From Aselliscus stoliczkanus (lineage: Eukaryota > Chordata > Mammalia > Chiroptera > Hipposideridae), in contig CM066733.1 of the NCBI GenBank assembly GCA_033961575.1, positions 68,647,921 through 68,711,920 of the forward strand: DNA of 64,000 nt, in the 5' to 3' direction. Positions 23,100 to 34,279 of this stretch are shown here, piece after piece. The notes beneath the pieces are model-generated. The model was not told where the DNA came from and ran no database searches. It saw nothing but the letters and a program-made list of their open reading frames with translations. The first letter of the stretch is position 1; each line of letters opens with the position of its first letter. The translations under genes were made by a program, and so were the position numbers.

Positions 23100-24290
23100 T
23101 GACCTAAGACTAACCTAGGAAACAAGCGACTATTCACTTGAAAAGTCACATTTCTGGGCCATAAATCATAGAAGGCCTAACAGGCCAAAGTATGAGTTCA
23201 GCTTTTCTAGTCCCTTTCCTATTACGGTAATGTAATAATATCAACATGATTCCTAACAGTGTTTCTAAAAATGGGTAACAAATGTTGTAAAATATTTACA
23301 TTACAAAAGAATCATTATGAACTTTAATTTTCTTATTTTCATAATCTGACCATTTATGTACAAGATTAATCACAAATATTTTTAAACTAGTCTCACAATG
23401 AAGTAATCACTTTTAATCTAGTCTAAATGTTCATATCAGGAAAGGAGAGAAAATAAAAATAATACCAACTCTTTTTTTTTTTATACCAACTCTTTATTAG
23501 AGACACAAGTGAAATTATTCCTCACTTATTTTGTAGGTTAATCTTTACCTTTGTTCAATTCTGCTATGAAAGTGATTACCATGTTGTTTTTCTCATTGAA
23601 TTATTCAGAGTTCCTTGGAAATCCATAATCCCAATCTAGATTTTCTATGGAAGAAACTCCACCATTATTTACTCGTGATCCTGGCTTGTAGATGTTTTAT
23701 AAAATCTGTTAGTTAATGAATCCCAGTGTTGATGAGTCACTTCCAACACTTCAGGGAATCAGAGGCTAAAAGCTCCAACAGAATAAGAACAAAATATGAG
23801 TTTGCATAGATAACAGGTAGCTCAGAAACTGACCTACTGATGCTGAGTTCAGTGGAGCTAGTCTGCCCTTATTTCTTTCAAATTTGTTTTGCCAAGGGAT
23901 TGGTTAGGAGAAGGACCTGAAATTAGGACAAAGTGGGGTATCCTGAATACAGATACTCTTAATGGTAAGCATACTACAGCCATTTTTCTTTATTCTGTTA
24001 TATTCTAAGTGGGGGGCTTTATGAGGTTGGGGAGTCTTTGTTTTTGCCACTTGGAAATGCTCATAAGGTCTTTGTGACCCTAAACAATTCAATAACTTGC
24101 CTTTTTGGAACTATTTGGTGTTTAACCTACTTCAGGAATAGATAGCTACATCTAGATAAGTCAGACTCCAAAAGAGATTTTTACTTTGCCTATTTACATC
24201 AGTGCAACTGAACATATACGTGCTGTATATCTTGTTCATGATACTGAATAAGAGCATTTCAAAAAAATAATTTTAGACTAACCTGTACCT
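23100..24290. other. Unassigned sequence
   Basis: No gene. A 13-bp direct repeat around a T-run at 23462-23496 is the only structure noted. A small CA repeat lies just beyond at 24324-24349. Confidence 0.45.
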
Positions 24291-24499
24291 CACGTTCCCT
24301 CTAAGCCAGATATATAGGACTATACACACACGTGCACACACACACACTCACATGTACCTACTTGATTGTTTTAGTTTCATCATGGGAAGATAGCTGTTTA
24401 TATGTGCAAAGTCATGATACTATACCATTAAGCCACGTTACCATGCCATTAAGGCAGTCAAATAAATAGAAAAGGGCAATGGAAATTAAATCACATAAA

Positions 24500-24960
24500 C
24501 AACTTCTTGGAAGCTGTTTTCCCCCTGCAATTAGCAGCACACACCTCAGGACTTCTTGAGGGTGTCATTACAGGCCTGAAGAGGGAACATTCCTTGGCAG
24601 TCGCTTTATATTTTCCCCCAGATGAGTTGTTTTTAATGGTTAAAGCAGTAGAGTATGGCCGAGATGTAGAGAAAGTGACAGGTGCCAGTTTTGTTATTAA
24701 ATCCCAGCCTCAGAGCCTCTGCATTTCAAATGAGGCCCCTTATTGGCTGCATGTGTGAGGGGTCAGGGGATGGGAAAGCGTGACCGGAGCAGAATGGGTT
24801 TCACTTCACTGAGCCACTCCAAAGTCTTCATTAAACATGGACATAACATTTGCACTTGTTTTGTTTGTTCTAGACAGTTTGGATAATTACCCTCTGAAAT
24901 GGTGTGCACCCATGTAGATTTGTGTATTTATCAAGGGTAGCGGGGGGAGGGGAGGTGAGG
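24500..24960. promoter_or_regulatory. Candidate conserved non-coding element
   Basis: Repeat-free, balanced-composition block inside AT-rich surroundings. Motifs include 'gcaattagca' (homeodomain-like), 'catttcaaatgaggcccc', 'gccccttattggctgcatg' (a CCAAT box in reverse) and 'acatttgcac'. The longest frame (83 codons) has no support. Conservation cannot be judged from one sequence, so this is inference from texture. Confidence 0.3.
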
Positions 24961-24969
24961 GTTGAGCAC

Positions 24970-25690
24970 GGGGAGGAGGAAGAAGGAGGTTCATTGCACT
25001 GTTTCTTTTAAGCCATCACTGATGATTGCATTTTTCAACCACCATACAGAACCTCATCATGTGCTCCTTAAAACTGCTCGTTCAGGTCATTCAATTGAAA
25101 TTTCATTTGATTTTAAGGGTAGCTTTTCACATTTCTCCTTCTTTCTTCTCCTCCTGCTCCCAGCGGGTCTGAGGACCCCCATTGACTTGGGAGGAACTCT
25201 GCCCTCTACCAGAAAAGAATGAAGGCAAAAACTCAACTTTAAAGAAAAAAGACAACCAGCCTATGACCCCCCCGCCCCCAATAAAAGAGGTTAGACAGAG
25301 ACCGGAGGCAAGAGGCAGAGACCATTGTCGATACCTTGTCATTTGCCTTACAAGAATGGGTTGGGAGGGTTAGCAATTCTGAGAAAGCCACTGTCTAGTG
25401 GTCTGAACATAGGACTCAAGATCGAACACATCTGGGCATCATATCTTAGCCTTCATAAATTGTGTAGGGAGCTTAGATTATTGTTGGTTAGCTATTGGTT
25501 AGCTGTGTCTTCACTTGGTTTGTACATCGTTAGCTCCCTGCCTGCCTGAAAAGGTGAATAATTTCAATATTTCTTTATAGTGAAGGGAGATGACTGAGGC
25601 AGACTGTCCTATAATGCCACCTAACAAAATTCTAGTTACCATGACAATCAACCTGGGAGAAGTTATTTCTGAAGATAGATTTTGTTAGGA
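24970..25690. other. Unassigned sequence
   Basis: Mixed composition with a C-run near 25267. A weak MIR-like stretch at about 25390-25450 ('gtggtctgaacataggactc') is too degraded to call firmly. Confidence 0.4.
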
Positions 25691-25774
25691 CGACAGCATA
25701 AGAGAGGATGCAATCATAACATCTTGCATCGCAGAGCACTTTTAATTCTCTCGCATACATTATCAAAGGTAGCT

Positions 25775-26030
25775 GTAGTTAACACGACTAAGAACTTATT
25801 ATGTGGCAGACACTGTTTTAAGTTCTCAACACCTATTAACTCATTTAATTCTTATAAAAACCTTATGAGGAAAGTGTTATTGTCGTTGGTATTGTAATTA
25901 TTTTTAACATGATGAGTCTAAGGCATGGAGAACTTGAGTAACTTGCTTAAGTCACAAAACTAGTAGCTGAGCTAGGATTTGAGTTCCTTTGACACCAGAC
26001 AGAGTGTGCGATCTTAACTACCATGCCTGT
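25775..26030 (-). mobile_element. MIR SINE, antisense
   Basis: Reads as the reverse complement of MIR: 'cacctattaactcatttaat', 'aaccttatgaggaaagtg', 'gagtaacttgcttaagtcac', 'tgagctaggatttgagttcc', 'gatcttaactaccatgcc'. Confidence 0.85.
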
Positions 26031-26039
26031 TGTAAGAGG

Positions 26040-26575
26040 CAGGTAGAGCAGGCATAAGATAAAGGGAGAGACCAAGGGCTTGGAGACACACCTTTATTGT
26101 CCAAAGTATTAGAGGTGGACGAAAAGCCTTGTGTCCTGATATCTTGCTCTAGATTTCCCTTACTGGTGCCATCTAAAGATCATATATCTCTGGGAATGGC
26201 ACCTGGAGAGCCAGTCCTCCCAGATGACTGAGCAAAGACACAGTTCTCTTTTGTGGAGCTGCCGTACTTGGGATGTGAAGGGTCTCACTCACCAAGGGCC
26301 TCTGTGTATGTACATCACGCTCTACTGGGTAATGTGTGCAATTAAACCAAGAAACAATTTTGAACTTAGGAATCTTACAGTCTACTAGGAAGCCAAGACA
26401 CGGAACAAATGGGACACAAAAGTTAATGAAGTTTTCTGTATTTCAGGATGTGCCTACCTGATGATTAGAAAAAAAGATCAACCAACTGATTATTTCATCC
26501 AACAACGTGATGCAACTTTCGATCCTGAAAAAAGTACTATGGGTGCATAATTGTGTGGGAGTGAAACTATTAAGG
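26040..26575. other. Unassigned sequence
   Basis: No gene. A weak L2-like piece ('aatcttacagtctactagga', about 26370-26400) is present. Confidence 0.4.
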
Positions 26576-26593
26576 AGAAAAGCTAAATAGTTT

Positions 26594-26825
26594 CTTTTCT
26601 ATTAAATTTATTGGGGTGACATTTGTTAAAATTATATAGGTTTCAAGGGTACAATTCTATAATACATCATCTCTATATTGCATTGCATGTTCACCTCCCC
26701 AAGTTAAATCTTCTGTCACCATACATTTGACCCCTTTACCCTCTTCCTCCAACCCTCCTTACCCTCTGGTAACCATGCAACTGTTGCCTGTCTATGAGTT
26801 TTTGTTTGTCTCTTTCGTCTGTTAT
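26594..26825 (-). mobile_element. Very short LINE-1 3' end insertion, antisense
   Basis: Reverse complement of a bat/laurasiatherian-type L1 3'UTR: 'tttattggggtgacatttg', 'tataggtttcaagggtacaa', 'accctctggtaaccatgcaa'. A perfect 15-bp duplication AAAGCTAAATAGTTT at 26579-26593 and 26826-26840 proves a discrete 232-bp, severely 5'-truncated insertion. Confidence 0.9.
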
Positions 26826-26884
26826 AAAGCTAAATAGTTTTAATGTTTATGTCAGCATTTATGTTGTCTTAAGAATTTTTTTTA

Positions 26885-26990
26885 CTTCTTTTTTAAAGTT
26901 TATTGGGGTGGCAATTATTTGTAAAGTTACATAGATTTTAGGTGTATAATTCTGTAATATACCATCTATATATCACATTGTGTAGATTTC
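26885..26990 (-). mobile_element. LINE-1 3' end scrap, antisense
   Basis: A second short copy of the same 3'UTR ('agtttattggggtggcaatt', 'ggtgtataattctgtaatat') only about 60 bp from the previous one. No convincing target-site duplication. Confidence 0.7.
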
Positions 26991-28050
26991 TTAAAGCCTA
27001 TTTGGACTGAATGAGGAAAGCATAATTTGTTAGTTTATGGCTTCATATGTGATTTTCTCTACAATATGCTTGTCTGATATGCTTAGCTTGAGGCGACCTG
27101 CCAAAATTGGTTAGTGAAGAATGGACATATCTACTTGCCCAGTGTGTCTAGGAAACCCCAGCTAGTCTACCTACCTTTCTACATGGGCTTTGTTTTTCTG
27201 ATGTATGTTGAAAACTTGGGTCTGTTTGCTGCCTGGTGTTTCCTACAGTGTCATGGGTTATGTGGGATTAGGAGCTGTGGCTGACATTTAGCAGCATAGG
27301 AAGGACTGGCTGTGCAGGGGCATGGAAGTTCAGTGCCATGTAGGAAGATGCCAGGGCTGCGTGAGGCTACTCGGGTTACTTCTACATATACTGAATATGC
27401 CAAAACCTGTATACTGCTGAAAACGAGATAATATGCCTGATTTCTATACAAGGACACATTCTGGGTTTCAGAACTACAAGTCTTAGAAGACATCTGATTG
27501 TATACCCTTCCTGTACAGGGGTTCCTTCCAACAACACTCAGATCCCAGATAGGCTGAAACGTGCAGTGATGAGGAATTTGTGAACTTTTGAGTCACCCCA
27601 TTCTTTATATTAAGTTGAAATGTGTCTTTTTATGTGACTCTTCTTTATAAAGCAGTTCAAAATAACTAGTTCTTTCTGAATCTTCTTTAAACCTGTTAAC
27701 CTAAAATTAAAAGGCATTTCAAAGCGATAGCAATAGGCATTTATTTGAAATAAAAAAGAATAGTTATTTGGGAAGCATTGATTCAGACAGAAGCCCAAAT
27801 AATGTGAATAAAGTGAACTCAGCCCACTGACCAGACCTCAGGGCAACCTAGATCTTTCTCATTTCTGAGTTACTCTACTTTTGAAGCTCTGTGTTTTTTG
27901 TGCATACCTAAAAATGTGCAACTCAAAATTAGAGTCAACGCTACAGATGTTTTCTGACAAGAGCTCAAAACACGTGCCTATCTTGAGCAGGAAACCATGT
28001 CTTTTTTAAATAGAACCCAAGACAATGTTAACTTGTTAGAGACTTTATAT
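26991..28050. other. Unassigned sequence
   Basis: No gene or named repeat. Confidence 0.4.
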
Positions 28051-28059
28051 CCCCTAGGC

Positions 28060-28272
28060 TAGTGGTTATCAACCAGGTGATTGTGCTCTTAGGGGTCATT
28101 TGGCAACGTCTGGAGACATTGTTAGTTGTCACACCTAGTACGGCACTAGAGGCATCTTGCAGTAAAGACCTGGGATGCTGCTAAACATCCTCCAATGCAC
28201 ACAACAGTGTCCACAACAAAGAAATATCTAGTCCGGTCTGTCAATAGAACCGAGGCTGAGAAATCCTGATCT
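28060..28272 (+). mobile_element. MER5A-type hAT-Charlie MITE
   Basis: Starts 'tagtggttatcaaccagg' and ends 'ccgaggctgagaaatcctg', the inverted termini of MER5A. The interior 'catttggcaacgtctggaga', 'gggatgctgctaaacatcct' and 'cacaacaaagaaatatctag' matches. Non-coding and non-autonomous. Confidence 0.9.
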
Positions 28273-28799
28273 TGCCTACACATATCCTGAAGATAAACTT
28301 CACCTGAACACCAAAGCTAGTACTGAACAGAATAAGGAAGTCAGAAATGCATTTAATCTACAGTAGGGAGGAAGTCTAAGTGTGTAGAAGGATCCAAACC
28401 TCAGGATTACACACTTCCTATATAGCGTTAGCCGTAAGTAAAGCTTTGGCCCTTTTTAGGAAAAATAGGCTGACAGAAAACTCAGTTTATCACAAGGGCA
28501 TCAGGTAGGTATGGGAAGCCTCCCAACCAGGCAAGACAGAATGCACAACTGTTTCTATACCAGGAGGAGAGCAATAGTAATTATATTTGCCGATTAAATA
28601 CTTGGCAGAAAACAAAGTTCTTTGTATGGTTAGCAGTTTCAGCATAAAGTTTTAGACTTAAAAACAAACAGTGATTCAAGTCTAAAAATTCTCTAGGACT
28701 TAGGAGAATGAGGTGACAGCAGAAAAGGTCACCTTTGTAATGAACCATTTAGCATGCAGCAAGAGTTAAAACAAGAGAATTCGTTGATTCTCTTTATTA

Positions 28800-29147
28800 A
28801 TTCAGAAAACACAATTTAAAATGGCTTGACACCAGCAAAAATGAAAATAATATCCAATTTGCCTAGAGTGTGTATAAATACACACTTACATAGTGAATAC
28901 AGGAGTACAAATTGATATACTTTTCTAAAAAATTAGTCAGAAAGTCTTTAAGAAAAGCCCGAAAATGCACAGCCTACTGACCCACTTCTCTGAGATTGTC
29001 ATAAGGGATAATCACAGTTAAGGGAAAATATTTAGCAACAAGAAATGCCTAGGACTGGCTGAGTGGCACGGTGGTTAAAAGCCGGCTTGGGACGCCAGTG
29101 GCCCCGGTTCGAATCCCACATGTTAGGGCCAGTGACACTGCCGTCAC

Positions 29148-29179
<32 letters not shown>

Positions 29180-29480
29180 TGCTTATTACTATACTGTTTT
29201 TATAGCATATGTGGGAACAATCTAAATGTTTAACAATGGGGATGGGTTAAATAAATTAGTACATATCCACATAATAGAATATTATGCCATCATTAAAATT
29301 GTGTGGGAATGTATGTATTGACACGAAAATATGGCATTACGTGAAATTTGTATTACATGAAAAAAGAAAATGTATGTGGTTTTTTTGGTGTGGACATTAT
29401 ATGGGTGCTAGCAGGGAGGAATCTGGTTTAAAAATGTTTGTTTTCAAATAATGAGAAAGTATAATTTTTGATACTGAGTA
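28800..29480 (+). mobile_element. Old LINE-1 3' end, split by a SINE
   Basis: Sense L1M-type 3'UTR: 'gggaacaatctaaatgttta', 'gggatgggttaaataaatta', 'catatccacataatagaat'. A SINE at 29049-29174 interrupts it, and the L1 text continues on both sides. Confidence 0.65.
29049..29174 (+). mobile_element. Short tRNA-derived SINE with intact B box
   Basis: Head 'aggactggctgagtggcacgg', end 'agtgacactgccgtc', long A-rich tail. GGTTCGAATCC at about 29106-29116 is an exact RNA polymerase III B box, closer to a real tRNA than the 'ggttcggtccc' of its relatives. Duplication AGAAATGC at 29041-29048 and 29175-29182. Confidence 0.9.
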
Positions 29481-29484
29481 AGTA

Positions 29485-30650
29485 CTGTGCTTTTTTTAAA
29501 AACAAAACAAACAAACAAAAGGAAAGAAGTTATTTTTTTAATTTTATTTTTAATAAATTATTTTTAAATATAAGAGTGATCTTAGTGAAAAGAAAGCCCA
29601 TAAGGTAGTGGTGGGTGAGAATTTTATGCCACTTTAATAAATAATTAGCAAAAGCATGTGTAATAGACTGATGAATATGAGAGAGCAAAAAAGCATTGAA
29701 AAAGTCTGGGGAAACAGTAAAATGAGGCCAAGAAATAATAATAAGTGTATTTAGGTACCCAAACTTAGATGGACAGAATATTATAAGAGTCATAAAGAGT
29801 TGAAGGTGAGATTTTTCACAAAGGACAAAAGACCATGTTCCTAGGACAGAGTTCACAAGCAAAAGAAACCCATTCTTTTGACAGTTGCATGAAAGAGCTG
29901 ATTCAGAAGGTAGTAATGGTAAATGAGTCTGAAAGCAATTAAAACAAATCTTTACTAAGAGGGAAGAAGCCAAGATTGCTGTCAGGACTTCTAAGTGTTT
30001 AAATAGTGTTGAGAAGAGGAATACATTTGGGGATTAAAACAACAGCAGTGTATGACCCACTGCAGGATGCTCCGCCTAGAACCCCACAGCGAACTGCACA
30101 GGGAAACAAACCTCTGGGTTTGTGAGCGGCTTTCAGTACCACGTGTCTAGCTGTGGGGTTCAGACCAACCAGCTGAAGACTGTGGATCTGTGCACATGGG
30201 GGAGACATGACAGGACGGGCATTCAGGCTGTATAATGCAGCCATTGAGGACCCTGTGTTATAGTTACAACTCAGGGGAAAAGCTAGGTCTGACTGCACAC
30301 ATCTTTTTATAGCAAAGGGAACCATCCAAAGGTTGGCAGCCAAAAGGGGCGGTTGGAGCACAATGGAAAACATTTTCCCTTTGTTTAACTGTGTGAGGTC
30401 TCTGCATGTGGCACTCCCTGGATTGTTCAGGTGTCAGAACCTCCCGAGGGGCATGTTGAAGTTAGAGAAAATCCAAAGAAAGCGGCCAAGTGGATTGGAG
30501 GCATAGCCGCAAAGAGTAAGGAGAGTAGGAAAGGAGGAAGCAAAGGAGGCAAGAGTAGATGTTAATAAATGTTAGCTTTCCTCCAGGTAACAAACTGTGC
30601 TGGGCCTTTTCACGAATACCGTGTTTCCTCTTCAAAATTTACCTGGCAAG
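29485..30650. other. Unassigned sequence
   Basis: Antisense frames of 147 codons (29530-29973) and 124 codons (29999-30373) have no recognisable domain. The second covers a less AT-rich block (30040-30500) that could be an LTR or unique sequence. I could not identify it. Confidence 0.35.
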
Positions 30651-30704
30651 CTAAACTTGATATATTAATCCAATTGTTATTATTCTCATTGCTTTGCGAG
30701 AACA

Positions 30705-30815
30705 TGGTATATCTTAGTCCCTCACTTTCTGACTACACAGCCTGACTTCAGGCGAGTAACTTAACTCTGCTGTGTCTAGCTTCCTGATTTGTGTAATAGG
30801 GTCTAAATAATCTGC
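30705..30815 (+). mobile_element. MIR SINE fragment
   Basis: 'cagcctgacttcaggcgagt', 'acttaactctgctgtgtcta', 'cttcctgatttgtgtaatag' follow the MIR core order. Confidence 0.6.
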
Positions 30816-31079
30816 ATCTATGGTCTTGTTTGCCAAAATCTGGGTACGCGAGGATGAGGTGGACATTTGGGTTTTGACCAAGCCTTCCTCCCTTCCTCCC
30901 CGCAAAAGGCTACTTCACTTGGTAATGAGCTGGGGGAGGTCCTTCAGGCTGGACCTCCTGTCGTTCTCGAACATGAAAATGGGGGCTGCAGCCTACAGCA
31001 CTCCTGACTTAGTTATATTTCCCCTATTACTGAGTTTCCACGTGTGAGAAAATCTGCTAGACTCCTGAAAAAAAAACAA

Positions 31080-31560
31080 AAAACTTCTCTCTGAGCCATG
31101 AGCTGACACGAAGGCGAGAACTGAGCTAAATTGCTCCAATCAGCTTTAGCTTTTGAATTAAAGGAACTCAGATTCGAAGGGAATGGCTAACCCAGAGAAC
31201 CCTTGGCTGAGGCACACTTAGACATCTTATCATTGTAAGCTCAAAAATGTAATTTTATTACGAGAAAATATGAACCTAATGTCTCCAAAAGTTTTAATTA
31301 TTTATCCACCCTTGTTTCAACTTGTCCTCTGCTGTTGGCTGTGAATCAGATGCAGATTTAAGCAGCATTTTAGTGATTATTATGCCAGCATTAGCTCTTC
31401 TTTTTTTATTAGAAATCAAATCAAATGATTTTTTTTCCTTGTTTTTAATTTATTTTTGTTTTATGATAGGAATGAAAAAAATTAACATTTAATGAGGGGA
31501 AAATAAGAGCCTAAAACAGCTTGGAAATTCATAAGCTCCAATCAACTGAGTTCTAGAAGA
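31080..31560. promoter_or_regulatory. Candidate conserved non-coding element
   Basis: Repeat-free and rich in homeodomain/POU-like AT cores: 'gttttaattatttatcc', 'agtgattattatgcc', 'aacatttaatgagg'. A bZIP/AP-1-like 'gctgaggca' is also present. No coding frame. Inferred from texture only. Confidence 0.3.
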
Positions 31561-31564
31561 AACA

Positions 31565-33030
31565 TATATTTGCACCCCAGAAACATAGAAACAAAATCTA
31601 TTTTGGAAGGAAGCAACCCTCAGTGGGCCAAAGAGATTGAATTCCTACCTGAAAGAGTGAGAAGCCCCTAGTCTAGTGACTGAAACTATGCCTTAGTTTC
31701 CTTAGAAACAGGGTATACAAAACCCGATTGCACCTTACTTAATCTGTTTCATTTGATTTAAATGACTATGTTTTGAGGCTTCAAAGTATGGCTGGCACTT
31801 CGGTGGAACTGCACTAATCCATAATAGTGTTTTAAAGTACCAGACAAAATTACCTGCCAAATAGAGGCATATTAAATGGTTTGCCTTCCTATGTTTGATT
31901 TAGGATTAAATATGTGCACATCCTCTTCCGTCTTTAATTCCACACCTCTCTTGAGAAAGCAAATATACAAATGGCTGCATTATTTGATAGATAGAATAGG
32001 AAACGACCTTTTTTTTTGCCAGAGAACTGTAGACTCTGAAGGTTGGAAGACGCAGTGAAGGCAAGGCAGTACACCCACGGGGCTTTCCATTTAAATAAGG
32101 TGAAAGTGATCCACGGTTCTAGGGCAGAAAGCCAAATTGGCCCAGCCTGCCTCTGTCACAACTTTTAAATCACATGGTTCTGTAAAAAACTGTTTACAAA
32201 AGAGCCCTTATTTAAATGATCATCTGCTGCTGCATACATTATGGCACTTGAGTCATACACTCATCTAGAAGCTAAAAAAATGAGGTAAATGGTGACAAAA
32301 ACCGTGGGGAAAATACTATACTTTTAAATTTCAGTTAATCTAGATGTAGTCATATGTCCTAAGAATGAAATCAGTGATTCAAGGTAGAAAGCCACGAGAG
32401 ATACTGACCGTGGTGCTAAATCAATAAAATGTATGTTAAATGCCTGCTGGGTCATATTAATAGTTCTGGGTGCTTTAGAGAAACAGTTGAAGTACGACGT
32501 TTGCTTTGTCCTCAGGAAGGCATTCCTAGTCATTTCCAGACAGGGTTTTCGCAGACCAAGGTCTTTTTTTTGGAAAGTGGAGATGTCACCTCTGGGGCCA
32601 AGGGAAGTCCAAGAAGCCTCTACAGGACCGAGACCCTTGTTACCTACCTGCTGCAATCCAAGGAGCGAGAGGATCCTCCTACTATTTCATTTGAAAAAAG
32701 ATTCCACTGCTTTCAATAAAAGTTTAAAGATCAGCTAATGCCTTTAATTCAGAGATGGTAAAATGTACCATCAAATATTATCCTATGTACATATTTTTTG
32801 CATTTCCTTTCACTGCTCCCTCTTTTACGTACAGGCATCATAAATTCCTCAGAAGGAAAAAAATAACTTGTTTGCTTAACAGAATTTTAAGTAGCCACGA
32901 GTTATGGCTATTATTTTTCCTGTGGGTTGCTTGGTGAAGAAACCCTATAGGTTTCTGTTACTGTGTCTCCTTTTGGATTTATTTTGGGTTGCAAGTCCAA
33001 TACATTTTCATTTCTCTTTGTGAATTAAAA
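31565..33030. other. Unassigned, apparently single-copy sequence
   Basis: Few repeats recognised. Overlapping 96-110-codon frames around 32324-32738 on both strands are unsupported. Confidence 0.4.
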
Positions 33031-33034
33031 TTAG

Positions 33035-33230
33035 ATTTCTTTCAGCTGACAAGAATTCATTAAATCCCTACTATGGATTCAGAATAGCATTTCATACCAA
33101 GGGCAGATAGGGGAAGTTGTGGGTATACATTAAGTTTAAAACATGGCCGTGCCCATGAGGAGGAGTTCATAGTCTACTTGGGCAGACAGTATGAAATCCC
33201 AAGAAATCACAGTGAATATGAGGGAGTTTC
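33035..33230 (-). mobile_element. L2 LINE fragment, antisense
   Basis: 'attcattaaatccctactat', 'gaggagttcatagtctactt', 'gggcagacagtatgaa' follow the reverse-complement L2 3' end. Confidence 0.5.
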
Positions 33231-33589
33231 TTTATGGAAAAAATTTCCTTTCTCTGGCTCACCTTCATGAGATAAGGATCATTAAAGAGAAAGAGAGTGT
33301 GGACTGGGTAAGCAATGGGAGGAAATCAGTCATGTGAAGGAGAAATAAAAATGCCAGCTCTTACGGGTTTTCCTGACATCACAAATAAAATGTTAACTAA
33401 GGAAAAAAACTAGTACCTTCGAAGGACGTTCCTGCCAAGGGGCTTGGCATTTCCATAATGGTGGGGAAGCAGAGACATCTCTGATTTCCATAGTATTTTG
33501 TAATTAATTTGGTGCTCTTATGGAAAATTAATTGGGTTTTGGATAATGAAATCGGAAGAAATATTCAGACTCTGGCATATTAAAAGAAA

Positions 33590-34080
33590 TTCTCTTTAAT
33601 AGGCGCAATGGCAGCCTGATAATGTGGGCTTGTTCCCTCAGGTGCTCGGATGCCGTTTCAGGGTCGCCCGAGAGAGCCGCGGTGGCTTAACAGTTAAGCA
33701 AGCTTCTCCCTTGCAACTAAAGCTAAGCAGATTAATTAAAACTTAAAAGCATTATGATTTAGTTATGAATAACAGTTTGTGGTGACAGAGCTCCCTGTCT
33801 ATAATTCACCATCACAAAATGACACTTGGGCTCGCTGCTGCTATAATTAGCTTTTGATATACTATATCTTAGAAATTTCTCACCAGCCACAGCCTGTGTG
33901 TTTCCAGATGTCCTGCACATACTTAAAAATGATAAACATTAATTTATAGGGATGACAGCTGTGGGTCAAGTTTGAGGTTGATTGATAATTCCTTATTCAA
34001 ATGTGTGCCTAGGCAGCTTCATTTGTCATCTCCTAGCGAAACAGAAAGCCATTCTACCACATTCCTAGTTAATATTTCAT
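33590..34080. promoter_or_regulatory. Candidate enhancer-like conserved element
   Basis: Looks like a developmental non-coding element. It contains a CpG cluster (33645-33685), ATTAATTAAA (33731), CTATAATTAG (33841), TGACAGCTG (33953-33961, a TALE-type TGACAG overlapping an E-box) and TTGATTGATAATT (33978-33990, PBX/HOX-like). No repeat or coding frame. Motif matches alone are weak evidence; orthologue alignment would decide. Confidence 0.4.
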
Positions 34081-34214
34081 TTTTTTTTCATAAATTATCT
34101 GTAAAGCAAAAGCAATAGAATTTAGACCTTTCTCCATAATATAGCATGGAATATTAATGGCACTGAGGGTTTTTAAAAATTATTTGGCAGCCGGGAGGGT
34201 TGTGATTTGTTAAC

Positions 34215-34275
34215 CTGACACCTTGTATTTGCACAGTGCTAAGCACACAGTGGGTGCTCAATAAATGCTACCTGG
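34215..34275 (+). mobile_element. L2/MIR 3'-end scrap
   Basis: 'cacagtgctaagcacacagt' and 'gggtgctcaataaatgctac' are the conserved 3' end shared by L2 and MIR. Confidence 0.6.
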
Positions 34276-34279
34276 TGAC

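Noticed and set aside
22846..23149. Glu/Lys-rich, Gly/Glu-rich and Ser/Pro-rich frames
   Set aside because: Produced on every frame by the polypyrimidine tract; low complexity, not a gene.
29530..29973. 147-codon antisense frame
   Set aside because: AT-rich, no recognisable domain and no supporting signals.
33675..33705. SINE-like phrase 'gccgcggtggcttaacag'
   Set aside because: Only a short resemblance to the SINE head; no B box, body, tail or flanking repeat follows.
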